Source: Capra hircus (Eukaryota; Chordata; Mammalia; Artiodactyla; Bovidae). Taken from it: a stretch of 64,000 nucleotides of DNA. Under the pieces are notes generated by a model that did no database searches, had not been told where the DNA came from, and was given only the letters and a program-made list of their open reading frames with translations. The first letter of the stretch is position 1; the number at the start of each line of letters is the position of its first letter. This document shows positions 44,490-54,439 of this stretch, in pieces. The stretch is taken from positions 48,973,345-49,037,344 of the forward strand of contig NC_030822.1 in the NCBI RefSeq assembly GCF_001704415.2, read 5' to 3'. The translations under genes were made by a program, and so were the position numbers.

Positions 44490-44627
44490 CCGCCGTTCTG
44501 CCCTGTGAGATTACACTGGACTCATCTGCCGTGTCCTTCACTGCATCTTGCTTGCTACTGCTTCTCTCAGCCTCTGCCCATCTCCGCATCCCAAAATGCC
44601 CATCAGTGGGTACCACTTGCCCAGCAA
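44490..44627 (+). other. Candidate internal exon, open in phase 0 (unconfirmed)
   Basis: A long polypyrimidine tract and acceptor (TTCTTTCTCTTCTTTCTTAC then AG, ending at 44489) and a strong donor (CAA then GTGAGTG at 44628) bound exactly 138 bases, 46 codons with no stop. The translation starts PPFCPVRLHWTHLPC. I do not recognise it, and it looks compositionally plain. A symmetrical open exon with both sites strong is uncommon by chance but not rare in 64 kb. A noncoding exon is equally possible. Confidence 0.25.
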
Positions 44628-45008
44628 GTGAGTGTCAAGGCTCACCCCCCTGAGGTCTGTACTCCACTCTCTCAGTTCATCAGTGCATGTTCCTTCAGTC
44701 CTGTTGTGAGGATAAGCCATGCTTAACTAACCCTGGAGGGATTGCTCCAAAAGATGATGCATGGGAGTCGGATGCTCAGAGGATGATCCCAGAGACTTCA
44801 CATCAAGACACTTTAAAGACAGCAGGCTTAGAAGGAAGGCCTACACACCCCTGCTGTGGGATTCCTCCAACCACCTCCCTCCACTTTGGCTGTTCAATAC
44901 CTCGGGGAGTCAGTGAGGTGCCTCTGGGTCCTTCTATCTTCATGCTCTTGGTTCTGGGACCACCCTGTTACACTCTTTAATAGCTTTGTGTGTATTTCAG
45001 TTCCGTGA

Positions 45009-45356
45009 GCTTCATTATTTTTTCATATTTTAAGTAGGAGAAGCTATCTGTTAACTGCTGGAGCTGTGAAGAGAATCACACATGTGAAAGTACCCATCCA
45101 AAAGCTTATAAAGGACCCCTTGGATTCCATACTCTTCCCAACAGACCTCAGATCCTATGCAGGTCCACCTCACCCCCCCAGGGACTTCAGATCCATTCTT
45201 AACACCAACTTAGAAGGTTTGAGTCCTTCTGAGGAGGCTGATATGGAAGCTTATTTACAATCAATCCCAACCAGAGAGAGAAGGCACTCCCTTGGGTGGC
45301 AGAGCATACCGGACCTGGGTCCCCGGTTTGCAAAAGTTGTTTTCTTGGTGAATTGA
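45009..45356 (+). other. Open stretch, 115 codons without ATG start (unconfirmed)
   Basis: One frame is open from 45009 to a stop at 45354-45356 and includes LSPSEEADMEAYLQSIPTRE. An acceptor-like TTTTTTCATATTTTAAGTAG precedes 45038. From that acceptor another frame, cysteine-containing (NCWSCEENHTCES), is open for about 50 codons. I cannot tell which, if either, is used. Confidence 0.2.
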
Positions 45357-45399
45357 AATCAGCGCCTCCCCCTGCCCCTGCCAGCAACTCTAGCCACCC

Positions 45400-45645
45400 A
45401 CTGAAGTCCCCAACACAAACACCCTCTTCTCACATGACAGCCCTCCAGAAATCTTCCCCCCTTCACTATCTTATCACATTATATCAAAGTCATCTGCTTG
45501 AGTCTGTCCTCCCCAAGAGCTCGGGGGCCCTTTGTAGTCAGGACTAGGGTCTTACCCATCTTTTAATCTTCAGCACCCAGCACAAATCCCAGGTGCCCAG
45601 CGTAAAGTCATCACTTAGTAAATTCTTGTTGAATTAATAGCATTC
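45400..45645 (+). repeat. L2 LINE 3' end
   Basis: CACTATCTTATCACATTATA, TCCTCCCCAAGAGCTCGGGG, TCTTCAGCACCCAGCACAAA and CTTAGTAAATTCTTGTTGAA are in L2 order. Confidence 0.72.
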
Positions 45646-45761
45646 ACTTTCTGCCCTGTCTCAGCATCTTCCTTATCCCTTCAGGTCTTCTTCAGACTAA
45701 GTATATTTAGCCCCCACGCTACTTGCTTCCCAGGCCAACCCAGACAGCCATGACGACTGAC

Positions 45762-45965
45762 TCCTAGATATAGAAAAGATAAACAACACAGTCCTACTGT
45801 ATATATGGTACAGGGAACTATATTCGCTATCCTGGGACAAACCTTCATAGAAAAGAATAGAGCAATAAAAAGGAATGTATATATGTGCATAACTGAGTCA
45901 CTCTGATATACGGCAGAAATGAACACAACACTGTAAATCAGCTATACGTCAATAAAAAATAAATT
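45762..45965 (+). repeat. Artiodactyl L1 3'-end tail
   Basis: GGTACAGGGAACTATATTCG, GTATATATGTGCATAACTGA, AACACAACACTGTAAATCAG, CTATACGTCAATAAAAAATA. Confidence 0.85.
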
Positions 45966-46796
45966 CAAAAGGAAAAACAGTGGCTCGTTTGCCAGCCTGC
46001 AATAGAGGGAAAGGAGACATAAATAAGAAATTCACTGAGATTTCCCCTTATCCTCCACATTGTTCCAAGCCCGCTGTCTAGCAAACAGTAGCCTTCTTTG
46101 TTTGCTCAAGGTCCCCAGAGAGTCATTCCCTTCCAAAGTCTTCACCGGTCACATATGAGATTGGCCATCTTGCTGAACTGGCTTTACTGGTGTCCAGTCG
46201 CTCTGTTTCTGCCCCATGTCCCCTCCCTACTGGCCAGCAGGGCGGGCAGCTGCAGCCCTAAGAGGACAACCATACCTGCCACCTCCCTTGATGGATGAAG
46301 TGACATCCAGGTTGCTGCTCGAAGCAGCCAAACAGCAAAGCAAAGAGGGTATGGCTGTCTGTCCAGCCATCAGTTGTGAGCCTGTGATCTCACATTCCGA
46401 GGGAGATAAGAACTTCAAATGTTCTGATGCGCAGAGTTGCCGCAGGTCTACATGAGGTCTGAGGTTCCTACAAGGCTCCTCCTGATGGATCGATTGATTC
46501 TCCAGGCCTACTTATAAGCGGACTCCTCTGGCATCCCCTGCCATCCTCCCCACCCTGCTGACATGTCAGGGGTCATCTCGATGAGGGGAGCTGTTCTGCG
46601 GAGTTGTGAAGCCAGGAAGAATGCAGGAGAGGTTAGGAGAAGAGCCATTCCACATTCCTCAGCAAGCTCCTTCTTCTCCCTTAGAACTTCACCCAGTGGA
46701 ACAAAGGTTATTTAAATTATCCCAAGGAAGATGCTAGGGAGCAAACTTGGAAACGGACTTTCACCAAAAATTTAGGTCGGCTTATTACCTTACCCC
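45966..46796. other. Unassigned spacer
   Basis: No gene or repeat recognised over 830 bases. Confidence 0.35.
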
Positions 46797-46840
46797 TGGA
46801 GTCCCCTCATGCCCCCCACACAACACCCTGACTCCAGAGT

Positions 46841-47052
46841 TCAGGTAGCACTAGTGGCAAAGAATCTGCTTGTATTGCAGTAGACACAAGAGACTTGGGT
46901 TCAATCCCTGGGTCCAGAAGATCCCCTGGAGGAGGAAGTAACAACTGACACCAGTATTCTTGCCTGGAGAATCCCATGGACCAGGGAGTATGGCGGGCTG
47001 GCTACAGTCTATGGGGTCACAAAGAGGTGGACACAGCTGAGTGACTGTGCAC
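46841..47052 (+). repeat. Bov-tA SINE between duplicated flanks
   Basis: AGAATCTGCTTGTATTGCAG, GGTTCAATCCCTGGGTCC, ATTCTTGCCTGGAGAATCCC, TGGCGGGCTGGCTACAGTC. The first dozen bases of the head are poorly preserved. A diverged repeat of about 58 bp flanks it (46797-46850, 47071-47130). Confidence 0.9.
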
Positions 47053-47144
47053 GTTGGTTGGTTGGTTTGTTAACTTACCCCTGGAGTACCCTTGTGCCTC
47101 CTATACTACACGGCCTTTGGCTCTAGAGCTACTGATCTTAACCA

Positions 47145-47340
47145 ATGTACCTACCATTTACTATGCACTCTTTTCTATGTATCATTATCTCATTTAATCA
47201 CTATAACAACCCCTTGAGGCAGGTCTCATTATCCCCATTTAATAAATGAGAAAACTGAGGCTTAGAGGAGTGTAGTAACCTGCTCAGAGTGCAGTAGGAA
47301 TTCAAATGTATGTTGCTTTGACCACAAACTCAAGTACAAA
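47145..47340 (-). repeat. MIR SINE, nearly full length
   Basis: TCATTTAATCACTATAACAA, CATTATCCCCATTTAATAAA, TGAGAAAACTGAGGCTTAGA. Confidence 0.88.
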
Positions 47341-47531
47341 GCAAACCACTCTGCACTCTGTCCAAGCAGCCCTGCTGGGGGGCCACAGGAATAGGAGCAG
47401 GCTTCCTGTTTCCCCTTGGAGGTTCAGTTGGCAGCAGCCTGTGGTGGCTGGGAGAGGTGGATGTCAAGTAATCGTAATTCCTGAGAATAATCCTGTCTTC
47501 TCAATTTGGAACCAAGATGAGTAGTACACGT

Positions 47532-47579
<48 letters not shown>

Positions 47580-47814
47580 TCAGAAAGGGTGATAATAGCA
47601 TTGCAACTCCAGATCACATTTCTACACAGTCAATCACATTGCAGTTACTTGGGGCCCCAACCAAACCAAGGGGCAAGGCAGGTTGCCCTCTCAACCCTAG
47701 TTTTGTGTAATCTACCAATGGCACACTGCTTCTTTGGACCTCGTTTCCTCCTGCAATTCATTGACTTTTACTATACATCAGTCACATGTCAATTCTGTGG
47801 GGGCTGGTTAAGAA
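47341..47814. other. Unassigned spacer around the CA microsatellite
   Basis: Apart from the microsatellite nothing is recognised. Confidence 0.35.
47533..47577 (+). repeat. (CA)22 microsatellite
   Basis: Uninterrupted CA dinucleotide repeat of about 22 units. Confidence 0.98.
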
Positions 47815-48300
47815 ATCACACTAAGTCAGACTGCCTGGAGTTTTGATCCAAGTTAAGTTCTACCACTTGCTAGTTGTATGATCTTGGGCAACTTTAAAAA
47901 CAAAACAACAAAAAAACCCTCTGTGCCTGAGTTTTCTCATCTGTAACAAGGGAATAATAATAGCTCCCATCTCATAGAGCTGTTATGAGGAATAAACAAA
48001 ATAACCCATGGGTCATCTGTTTAAAATGTTGTCTGTACACAGCAGGCCTTCCCTGATGGCTCAGTGGTAAAGAATCCACCTCTCAATGCAGGAGACAAGA
48101 CTTTGATCCCTGGACTGGGAAGATTCCCTGGAGAAGGAAATGGCAACCCACTCCAGTATACTTGCCGGGAAAATCCCATGGATAGAGGAGCCTGGTCGGC
48201 TATAGACAATGGGGTCGCAAAAGAGTTGGACACAACTCAGCGACTAAACAATGATAACACAAATGTGCACTGTAGGCACTCAGCAAAAGTTAGCCATAAA
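47815..48300 (+). repeat. MIR SINE split by a Bov-tA
   Basis: CAGACTGCCTGGAGTTTTGA, TACCACTTGCTAGTTGTATG, GTTTTCTCATCTGTAACAAG, then after the Bov-tA, GTAGGCACTCAGCAAAAG. A poly-A-like AACAAAACAACAAAAAAAC insert interrupts the core. Confidence 0.82.
48048..48253 (+). repeat. Bov-tA SINE
   Basis: TTCCCTGATGGCTCAGTGGT, TTTGATCCCTGGACTGGG, AACCCACTCCAGTATACTTG, GGAGCCTGGTCGGCTATAG. Nested in a MIR. Confidence 0.94.
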
Positions 48301-48482
48301 TATTTGGTGCATGGACTGGGAACGGTGAGGGTGATGAGACAGCAGATGAGGAGTGAACAATAGTAACTGCAGGTGAGGAGAGCCAAGCAGACCTCTGCTC
48401 TGCGGGAAATAGCATGAACTAAGGACACACGCAAAGTGCTTACACATGTGCACGCCATGGCAGATAAAGATGCTTATATCCT

Positions 48483-48842
48483 TGTTATGCCCAGTGTCCG
48501 AGTCCCCAAAACTGAGAGAATAAGACATCCACATCAATGCAAAAGCATAAAGGGGTTTATTGCTAGCTCGAGCCAGGGCTCCTGTCACATCCAACACAGT
48601 GGAGTAGAACAAGAGCCCTGAGCCCAGATGTACAGCAGTATTTATAAGTTTAGAACAAAGACAGGGAGTTGGCAAGGGTTGATTGGCTGCAGGGGTTTCC
48701 TGGTATTTATTGATTGGCCAGTTATCATCCCTCTGATTGGCCAGAGTTATCATCCCCGGAAGCCCCGGAAGCATGACTCAGGGATTATTTTTGGCCTAGT
48801 GCACCTCTCTGAGCCTGTCATGGCTCTGGTGAGGTTGTAACA
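48483..48842 (-). repeat. Endogenous retrovirus 3' LTR
   Basis: On the minus strand the element runs from TGTTACAACC (48842) to GGCATAACA (48483), the TG...CA ends of an LTR. U3 has three CCAAT boxes (ATTGG on plus at 48682, 48713 and 48736), two of them within a tandem 23/24-bp repeat (48711-48757), and an AP-1 site TGACTCA (48774-48780). A TATAAA box is at 48646-48641 and an AATAAA signal at 48561-48556, spaced as expected for U3-R-U5. The polypurine tract beyond 48842 identifies it as the 3' LTR of a provirus in minus orientation. Confidence 0.88.
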
Positions 48843-49095
48843 TTCCCCCCTGTCTTTAGATCATATAGAGGAATCTTCCTCTTTGTTTTGGGGTACAGTT
48901 TGATATTGCTGTCTAAGCACAAATAGTTGAACTGTATTAATACACTCTTTTATAAATGTAATGAGCCTGTTGAGGATGCATGGGCCAAAGGTGAGTATTA
49001 GTAAAAGCACCATAAGAGGTCCCACCAGGGGAAACAACAATCCTCATCTCCAGACCTTGCACAGCAAGCAGAACCTCACAGAAGAATAAGCCAAG
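48843..49095 (-). pseudogene. Endogenous retrovirus remnant: polypurine tract and Env tail
   Basis: Immediately upstream of the LTR (minus strand) is a polypurine tract containing AGACAGGGGGGAA. About 18 bases before the LTR, a stop codon (48861-48863) ends a frame whose last residues include the LRQQYQ motif of gammaretrovirus-type (also D-type) Env transmembrane cytoplasmic tails. Upstream the frame is shifted or degraded, and no longer retroviral sequence follows: at about 49095 the sequence passes into a MaLR-like repeat. It is thus a short 3' remnant, without gag, pol, most of env or a 5' LTR in this window, and not able to encode a functional protein. Confidence 0.7.
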
Positions 49096-49445
49096 GACCT
49101 TGAGCTGGAAAGATGTACTCGTGATGGTCTTTGTAAGGGAAAGAGAGAGGGAGAAAGAGACTGATGGGAGATATGATGACTGAAGTACAAGTTGGGGTGA
49201 TGCATTTTGAAAGCGGGGGAAGTGGCCACTAGCCAAGGAATGCAGGTGGATCTAGAAGCTGGAAACATCCAGAAACATTCTCTCCTAGAGCTTCCAGAAA
49301 GAATGCATCTCTCTTGAAATCTTGAGTTGAGCCCATACTGCCCTGTCGGGACTTCTGCTGTCCACACTTTAAGAGAATAAATTTGCGTTGTTTTAAGCCA
49401 CTGAGCTTGTTAAAGCAGCGATAGAAAACTACGATACATGTCTTT
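49096..49445 (+). repeat. MaLR-like LTR fragment
   Basis: GCCAAGGAATGCAGGTGGAT, TCTCTCCTAGAGCTTCCAG, GAGAATAAATTTGCGTTGTT, TTAAGCCACTGAGCTTG and the terminal GATAGAAAACTACGATAC. Same general type as the element at 62.9-63.3 kb. The retroviral remnant abuts it. Confidence 0.65.
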
Positions 49446-49872
49446 GGTCACATGTGCTTTACTTCACAAAATCCCTCATTTTCACAAAAGACACTTTCTA
49501 ACTCATTACGATTCATGTTCCTGCTTCCTAAAAAAGGTCAAGTGAAAACTCAAGTTTCCAGAAGGAAGTGTTTACTTTGACGGAACCGGCCTCTCAAAGG
49601 GCTTCTCAGGTTCCCCACTGTGAATTAGCTTCTCTGGGAGAATGGAACTTGGTTAGTGAAGATTAGAACAACCTACCAGAAGTCACATAAAACCAACAGG
49701 TCACAGACTTTCTGGAAAAGCCTCAAAGTACCAGGACCCAACCATTGATAACAAATAGTAGTATCGCTTTACATGTGCCTGCCTTTTTGTGGTTTTTATT
49801 ACATTTATATACATTGCTTTATTTTGATTCATCCAACATATAAAAATAATCTGTTCGAAAACCACATTCTCG
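49446..49872. other. Unassigned spacer
   Basis: Nothing recognisable. Confidence 0.35.
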
Positions 49873-50014
49873 GGACTTCCCTGGCGGTCTGGTGGTTAAG
49901 ACTCCAGGCTGCCAATGCAGGGGGTGTGGGTTTGATCCTTGGCTGGGCAACTAAGATCCCTCATGCCTCGAGGTATGGCCAAAAGTACAAAAAAAAAAAC
50001 CAAAACTAATAATT
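49873..50014 (+). repeat. CHR-type tRNA-derived SINE
   Basis: GGACTTCCCTGGCGGTCTGG, TTTGATCCTTGGCTGGGCAA, A-rich tail. TSDs AAAACCACATTCTC and AAAAGCCACATTCTC flank it. Confidence 0.92.
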
Positions 50015-50429
50015 AAAAGCCACATTCTCAGAAAGTAACAGATTCAGAATGTGAGCCAGATCTTTTGTCTCTAAAGCCAATTTTCTTTCCCCCAGAGAAG
50101 AATACCCCTCATGGGTGGGTGACTAAGACAACAAAGGATCACCTCCAACACCTACAATGCTCCTGGTATGACACTTCCTCACCCACCCACCCCACCCTGC
50201 ATCTCAGAGGTCACCATGCCAACTGGCCTCTCCACAGATCAGCTTCCTCTTCTATGGGCTGAGATGCAAACAAAAGTCAGGAAGAAGAAGGGGAGTCAAA
50301 AGGAAAGAAAAAAAAAAACCAACACAATATATGAAAAGGCTAATCCAGACAGCAGACCAATCCATTCCTTCAGAAAACAGAGCCAAAACCTTGTCAGAAA
50401 TTGATTTTTTAGAGGCAGAGCCTGGACTC

Positions 50430-50600
50430 AGAGAGGTAACCCGATGCAAAAAAAGGAAACCGTGGTCAGACTGAGAGGCCTCAGCTCTGCTTTGGCCACA
50501 AGCCAGATATGGGTCTTGAAAAAGTCACTTCATTTGCTCGTCTCATTTGACACTATGTAAAACGTGGGAGCCGGAATAGATCATCTTTACTAGCAATTCC
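50430..50600 (+). repeat. MIR SINE
   Basis: GAGGCCTCAGCTCTGCTTTG, GGGTCTTGAAAAAGTCACTT, GAATAGATCATCTTTACTAG. Confidence 0.6.
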
Positions 50601-50819
50601 AACTAGACACTTCTGAGCTTCTGCCTCTGCAGGTTTTTTTTTACAAGTAGAAATACTCTATTTTGTAAGAGGTATTCGAGTCATTCTCAACCAAAGTCAG
50701 GAACTTGATCTGAGCTTCTTCACTCTGACGCAAAACCTTTCTTCTGTCATAGGTGACTCTCAAGTCAGGAGCAAATGATTGCTACTATGCAGCTAAATAT
50801 TAGGAACTGCCTCAGTTAT

Positions 50820-50920
50820 GAATAATAACTAACATTTCTTGAGCACCTGTCTCTATCTACATCTTTCACAAAGGATATTGTTTATCTTCCTTCCTCAACA
50901 TCCTTTTGTAACTCATGAAG
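50820..50920 (-). repeat. Possible MIR fragment
   Basis: TAATAACTAACATTTCTTGA followed by GCACCTGTC resembles the reverse MIR 3' end. Confidence 0.45.
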
Positions 50921-50967
50921 AACCATCACTCAACAAATCACCTAAATTTAAAAGCTACATGGACTCC

Positions 50968-51150
50968 CCTGGTGGTCCAGGAGCTAAGACTCGGCACTCC
51001 CCATGCAGGGAGCCCAGGGTTTTATCCCTGGTCAGGGAACTAGATCCCACATGCCTCAACTAAAACTCCGCATGCCACAATGAAGATTGAAGATCCTGTG
51101 TGCTACATCTAAGACCCAGTACAGCGAAATAAATATATGTTTTTAATTAA
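50968..51150 (+). repeat. CHR-type tRNA-derived SINE, long body
   Basis: CTCCCCTGGTGGTCCAGGAG, TTTTATCCCTGGTCAGGGAA, repeated CATGCCACAATGAAG-like units, GCGAAATAAATATATG tail. Confidence 0.9.
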
Positions 51151-51848
51151 AAAAAACAACAACAACTATATATTGTGCTTACATCTTCTGGGTCTGTCAG
51201 CTCTTAGAAATTCAATTCCCAGAAACATACAACCTACCATGAAAAATACAACTCCTTTTTTGGGGAGTAAATCTACTTTATCCAACCTTGATTCAAGTTC
51301 CCTCCTCCCCATTCAAGATCTTCTGCTCTTCTTTCCTCCCCCATCTTCTTTCCTCTATCATTTCCTTCTAAATCACCCATCACCCATCCAGATTCCACAC
51401 CTCCCTACTCATCTCCAGGTTATTGGTGTACAACAGACACCAACTTGAGTTGGTGTACTTGAGTACAGACAGACCCAAGTATGCAGAACAATTTGCAAGG
51501 ACTTAGAAGACTGGAGAAAACCTTCTCTCGGGGACACAGAGGATGGTCCAGCTCCTGACCAACAGCCACCTCCTGAATCTTGAGGTCTTAAAAGATCGAG
51601 CATGGATCCCCAGCATTCCTCAACGTGAGCTCTTCTTGATGGAGAGGTGGCGGCGGCAGTGACTTACCAGAGAGAGGAAATGATAGAAAACGAACTTAGC
51701 ACATGGCAGGCTGAGATCTCAGCTTCTTGAGATATAAACCAGGAGGAACTGAGACAGTTTCTCAATGCTTTATCCACGGTGCTTAATGCATTGCCTGCAC
51801 ATAGCAAGGATGGGGAAAGATTTGTTGAATTGAAAAAAGACGGGTCAG
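51151..51848. other. Unassigned pyrimidine-rich spacer
   Basis: No gene or repeat recognised. Confidence 0.35.
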
Positions 51849-52148
51849 GACTTCCATGGTGGTGCAGAGGATGGGAATCCACCTGCCAATGCAGGAGACA
51901 TGGGTTCGATCCCTGGTCTGGGAAGATTCCACATGCTGCAGAGCAACTAAGCTTGTGCGCCACAACTACTGAGGCTGTGTGCTGCAACTACTGAAGCCTG
52001 ATCACCTAGAGCCTGTGCTCCACAAAAAAAGAAGCCACTGCAATGAGAAACCCATGCACCACAACGAAGATAGTCCCTGATCACTGAAACTAGAGAAAAC
52101 CCTCACAAAGCAACGAAGACCTAGAGCAGCCAATTAATAAGTAAATGA
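51849..52148 (+). repeat. CHR-1-type long tRNA-derived SINE
   Basis: Head ACTTCCATGGTGGTGCAGAG, B box GGTTCGATCCCTGG, extended body (AGAGCAACTAAGCTTGTGCG, GAAGCCACTGCAATGAG, GCAACGAAGACCTAG) and AATTAATAAGTAAAT tail. GGGTCA lies on both sides. Confidence 0.93.
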
Positions 52149-52774
52149 AGGGTCACACCAGCAAGGATAATCAGGTGACTTCAGCCTGGTCTCCAGTGAG
52201 AACAAGTAAGTTCCGCAGTCATATGAATGGGGCTGAAGCTTGGTACTGAGGTAGGGATGGGAGGAGGGGAGGTAGAATCTACAAGTGGAACTTAACAGCG
52301 GGGGAATTCTAAAGGGCAGATGATTCTTACATCAGAAATCCCAGATCATCTGTCTATTCAGTCAGCTCTGTCAGCGGTATCAGTTTCAGAGAACAGATTC
52401 CAGCTCTCTGTGGAAAGAGCTGTCAAAAGAGCTAGGCAGCATCTCAGGGGCCTGGTCATGAAGTCTGGGGAAGTTGAAGGGAATTACCAGACACCCTACA
52501 GAGAGTTTTAGAATCCTCTGAGAACATCTCATTCACAACCCACTGCATTCACTTCCAATGATTTTTACTCACTTTGGAAACACAAAGGGAAAGAAACATC
52601 TGGTTGACCTAAATCTTTTATGTGAAATTCTCTTTCCTTATCTTCTTCCAGGACATCTCTGTTTTTCCCTGCCCCTTGAACCATGCCTCTTAGACTCCTT
52701 CACCTGTTTTTTTCTTTCCTCAACCCCAAAATTGGTGCCCTAGAATTCTACCCATGGGGGTTGATTTCTTTCCT
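52149..52774. other. Unassigned spacer
   Basis: No gene or repeat recognised. Confidence 0.35.
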
Positions 52775-52910
52775 TTTCTTTTTATTTGTTTTTAATTGAA
52801 GGATAATTGCTTTACAATATTGTGTTGGTTTCTGCCATACATCAACACGAATCAGCCAGAGGTATACATATGTCCCCTCCCTAGTGAACCTCCCTCCCAC
52901 CCCACTTTCC
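52775..52910 (-). repeat. Bovid L1 3'-end tail
   Basis: TTTAATTGAAGGATAATTGC, TTTACAATATTGTGTTGGTT, CATACATCAACACGAATCAG, GGTATACATATGTCCCC. Same subfamily as 32.6 kb. Confidence 0.82.
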
Positions 52911-53094
52911 TTTTCTTTATACCCTGCCTGGTTCATGACACCTACTCCCACACCTTCTACTATCATAAATATCCAAATTTAGCCATAACCATTCCTCTGA
53001 GCTTCAGAATCCCATCTCCAGCGGCATCTGTACCTGTGTGTCTGTAATACCTAAAACATGTCTCAAGTCAAATTCATTGCCTCATCCTCTAAAC

Positions 53095-53290
53095 CAGGGG
53101 TCCCCAACCTTCAGGACCTAATGCCTGATGATCTAAGGTAGAGCTGAGATAAGAATAATAGAAATAAAGTGCAAAATAAATGTAATGTGCTTGAATCATC
53201 CCAAAATCATCCCTCCTCCCTATTCATGGAAAAATGAACTCATGTCTTCCATGAAACTGGTCCCTGGTGCAAAAAGGTTGTGGACCCTTG
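53095..53290 (+). repeat. hAT-type DNA transposon (copy 1)
   Basis: Terminal inverted repeats CAGGGGTCCCCAACCTT and AAGGTTGTGGACCCTTG (as read on plus at the right end). The interior has GCCTGATGATCTAAGG and AAATGTAATGTGCTTGAATC. Flanks CTCTAAAC and CTCTTTAT share 5 of 8 bases. Confidence 0.82.
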
Positions 53291-53324
53291 CTCTTTATCT
53301 ATCTTCCATATGTTCTATCTCAAT

Positions 53325-54185
53325 TCATAACGTTTCCACCTCTCTAGTTTACCAAGCCGGAAATCCTGAGCTACATTTATGCTCCCCTACTCTTTACACC
53401 CCACAGATCATAAATCCTGTCACTTCAATTTCAAGAACCTGTCTAGCATCTGGCTCTTAATGTATTTTAATCCAAGTCCTATTAATCTTTCACCAGGACT
53501 ATTACAACCACCTTCTAACTGGCTTCCATGGCTAGTTTTCCTCTGCACCGTTCCACTTTATACTGACTTCTCTGCCTTCCAATGTTATTCCCCATAATCT
53601 CTAGGAAACAATCAGGCTCCAATAATTTGTCCACGCTCGTCTCTCATGACTTCTTTTCTATCTCCTTTTCATCAGTCTGCAGCCCCCAGGTGCCTTACGC
53701 TCTGAATTTCATGCCGTTCTCTCCCAGAATGCTCCTCCCTCTTTTGTACCTAAAGAATCTCTATTCATTCTTTAAGTTCTGCCTTAATTGTCACCTCCTC
53801 TGCTTTCTTCAACCTTCTCAAGTTACACTAATTGTTTTCTCTGTGGTCCCACAGAGCTTCTTTCCAAACCTCTAACATGGCACTAATTGCATTATTAAAT
53901 CATATTTATGGTTTATATGGGCTTCCCAGGTGGTGCTAGTGGTAAAGAACCTGCCTGCCAATGCAGGAGACATAAGAGACATGGGTTCGATCCCTGGGTC
54001 GAAAAGATCCCCTGGCGGAGGGCATGACAACCCACTCCAGTATTCTTGCCTGGAAAATCCCATGGACAGAACGGTCTGGTGGGCCACAGTCCATGGGGGT
54101 GCAAAGAGTCGGACACCACTGAGTGACCGAGCAGCACAGCAGAAGCAACACAAATACCCAATGGAAGAATGAATGAAAGAATGCC
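53325..54185 (+). repeat. Long L2 LINE fragment split by a Bov-tA
   Basis: About 600 bases in L2 order (GACTATTACAACCACCTTCT, CTAACTGGCTTCC, GAATGCTCCTCCCTCTTTTG, TTGTCACCTCCTCTGCTTTC), ending after the Bov-tA with GAAGAATGAATGAAAG. It is the longest L2 piece in the window. Confidence 0.82.
53919..54138 (+). repeat. Bov-tA SINE nested in L2
   Basis: GGGCTTCCCAGGTGGTGCTA, GGTTCGATCCCTGGGTCG, GACAACCCACTCCAGTATTC, GCAAAGAGTCGGACACCACT. Confidence 0.94.
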
Positions 54186-54439
54186 AGATATAAAGCTGGG
54201 CTTAACTAATGGGCCAACTGTTTCTTTTCATAGTCAGGATTTTTTCTTTTCCTTCTAAGCTAAACAGTAACAAGTTATTCACTTAGCTAGGGGAAAGGGG
54301 TGGTGGCAAGATGACAGCTAATTTAAATTAAAATCTGCCTCTATCTTCATTTGCAGTGTAATATGAAATCATCTGAACTGTCTGCTGATCTCCCTGACTC
54401 CGACCTCTCAAACCAAAGCAAAGCATTGCTCCCTTCTTA

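Larger units (their letters stand above)
44017..45399. other. Unassigned tract holding candidate exons
   Basis: No repeat recognised over 1.4 kb. Contains the candidate exon at 44490-44627 and an open stretch at 45009-45356 that also contains a second competing frame. Confidence 0.35.

Noticed and set aside
47533..47577. Regular repeats such as (CA)n, (TG)n and the short minisatellites as CRISPR-like arrays
   Set aside because: There are no unique spacers between repeats. They are simple-sequence repeats in a mammalian genome.
48937..49236. 99-codon minus-strand frame as an intact retroviral Env protein
   Set aside because: The part near the LTR that resembles an Env tail lies in another phase, and the upstream part falls in a MaLR-like repeat. 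The frame is a composite of two unrelated remnants.
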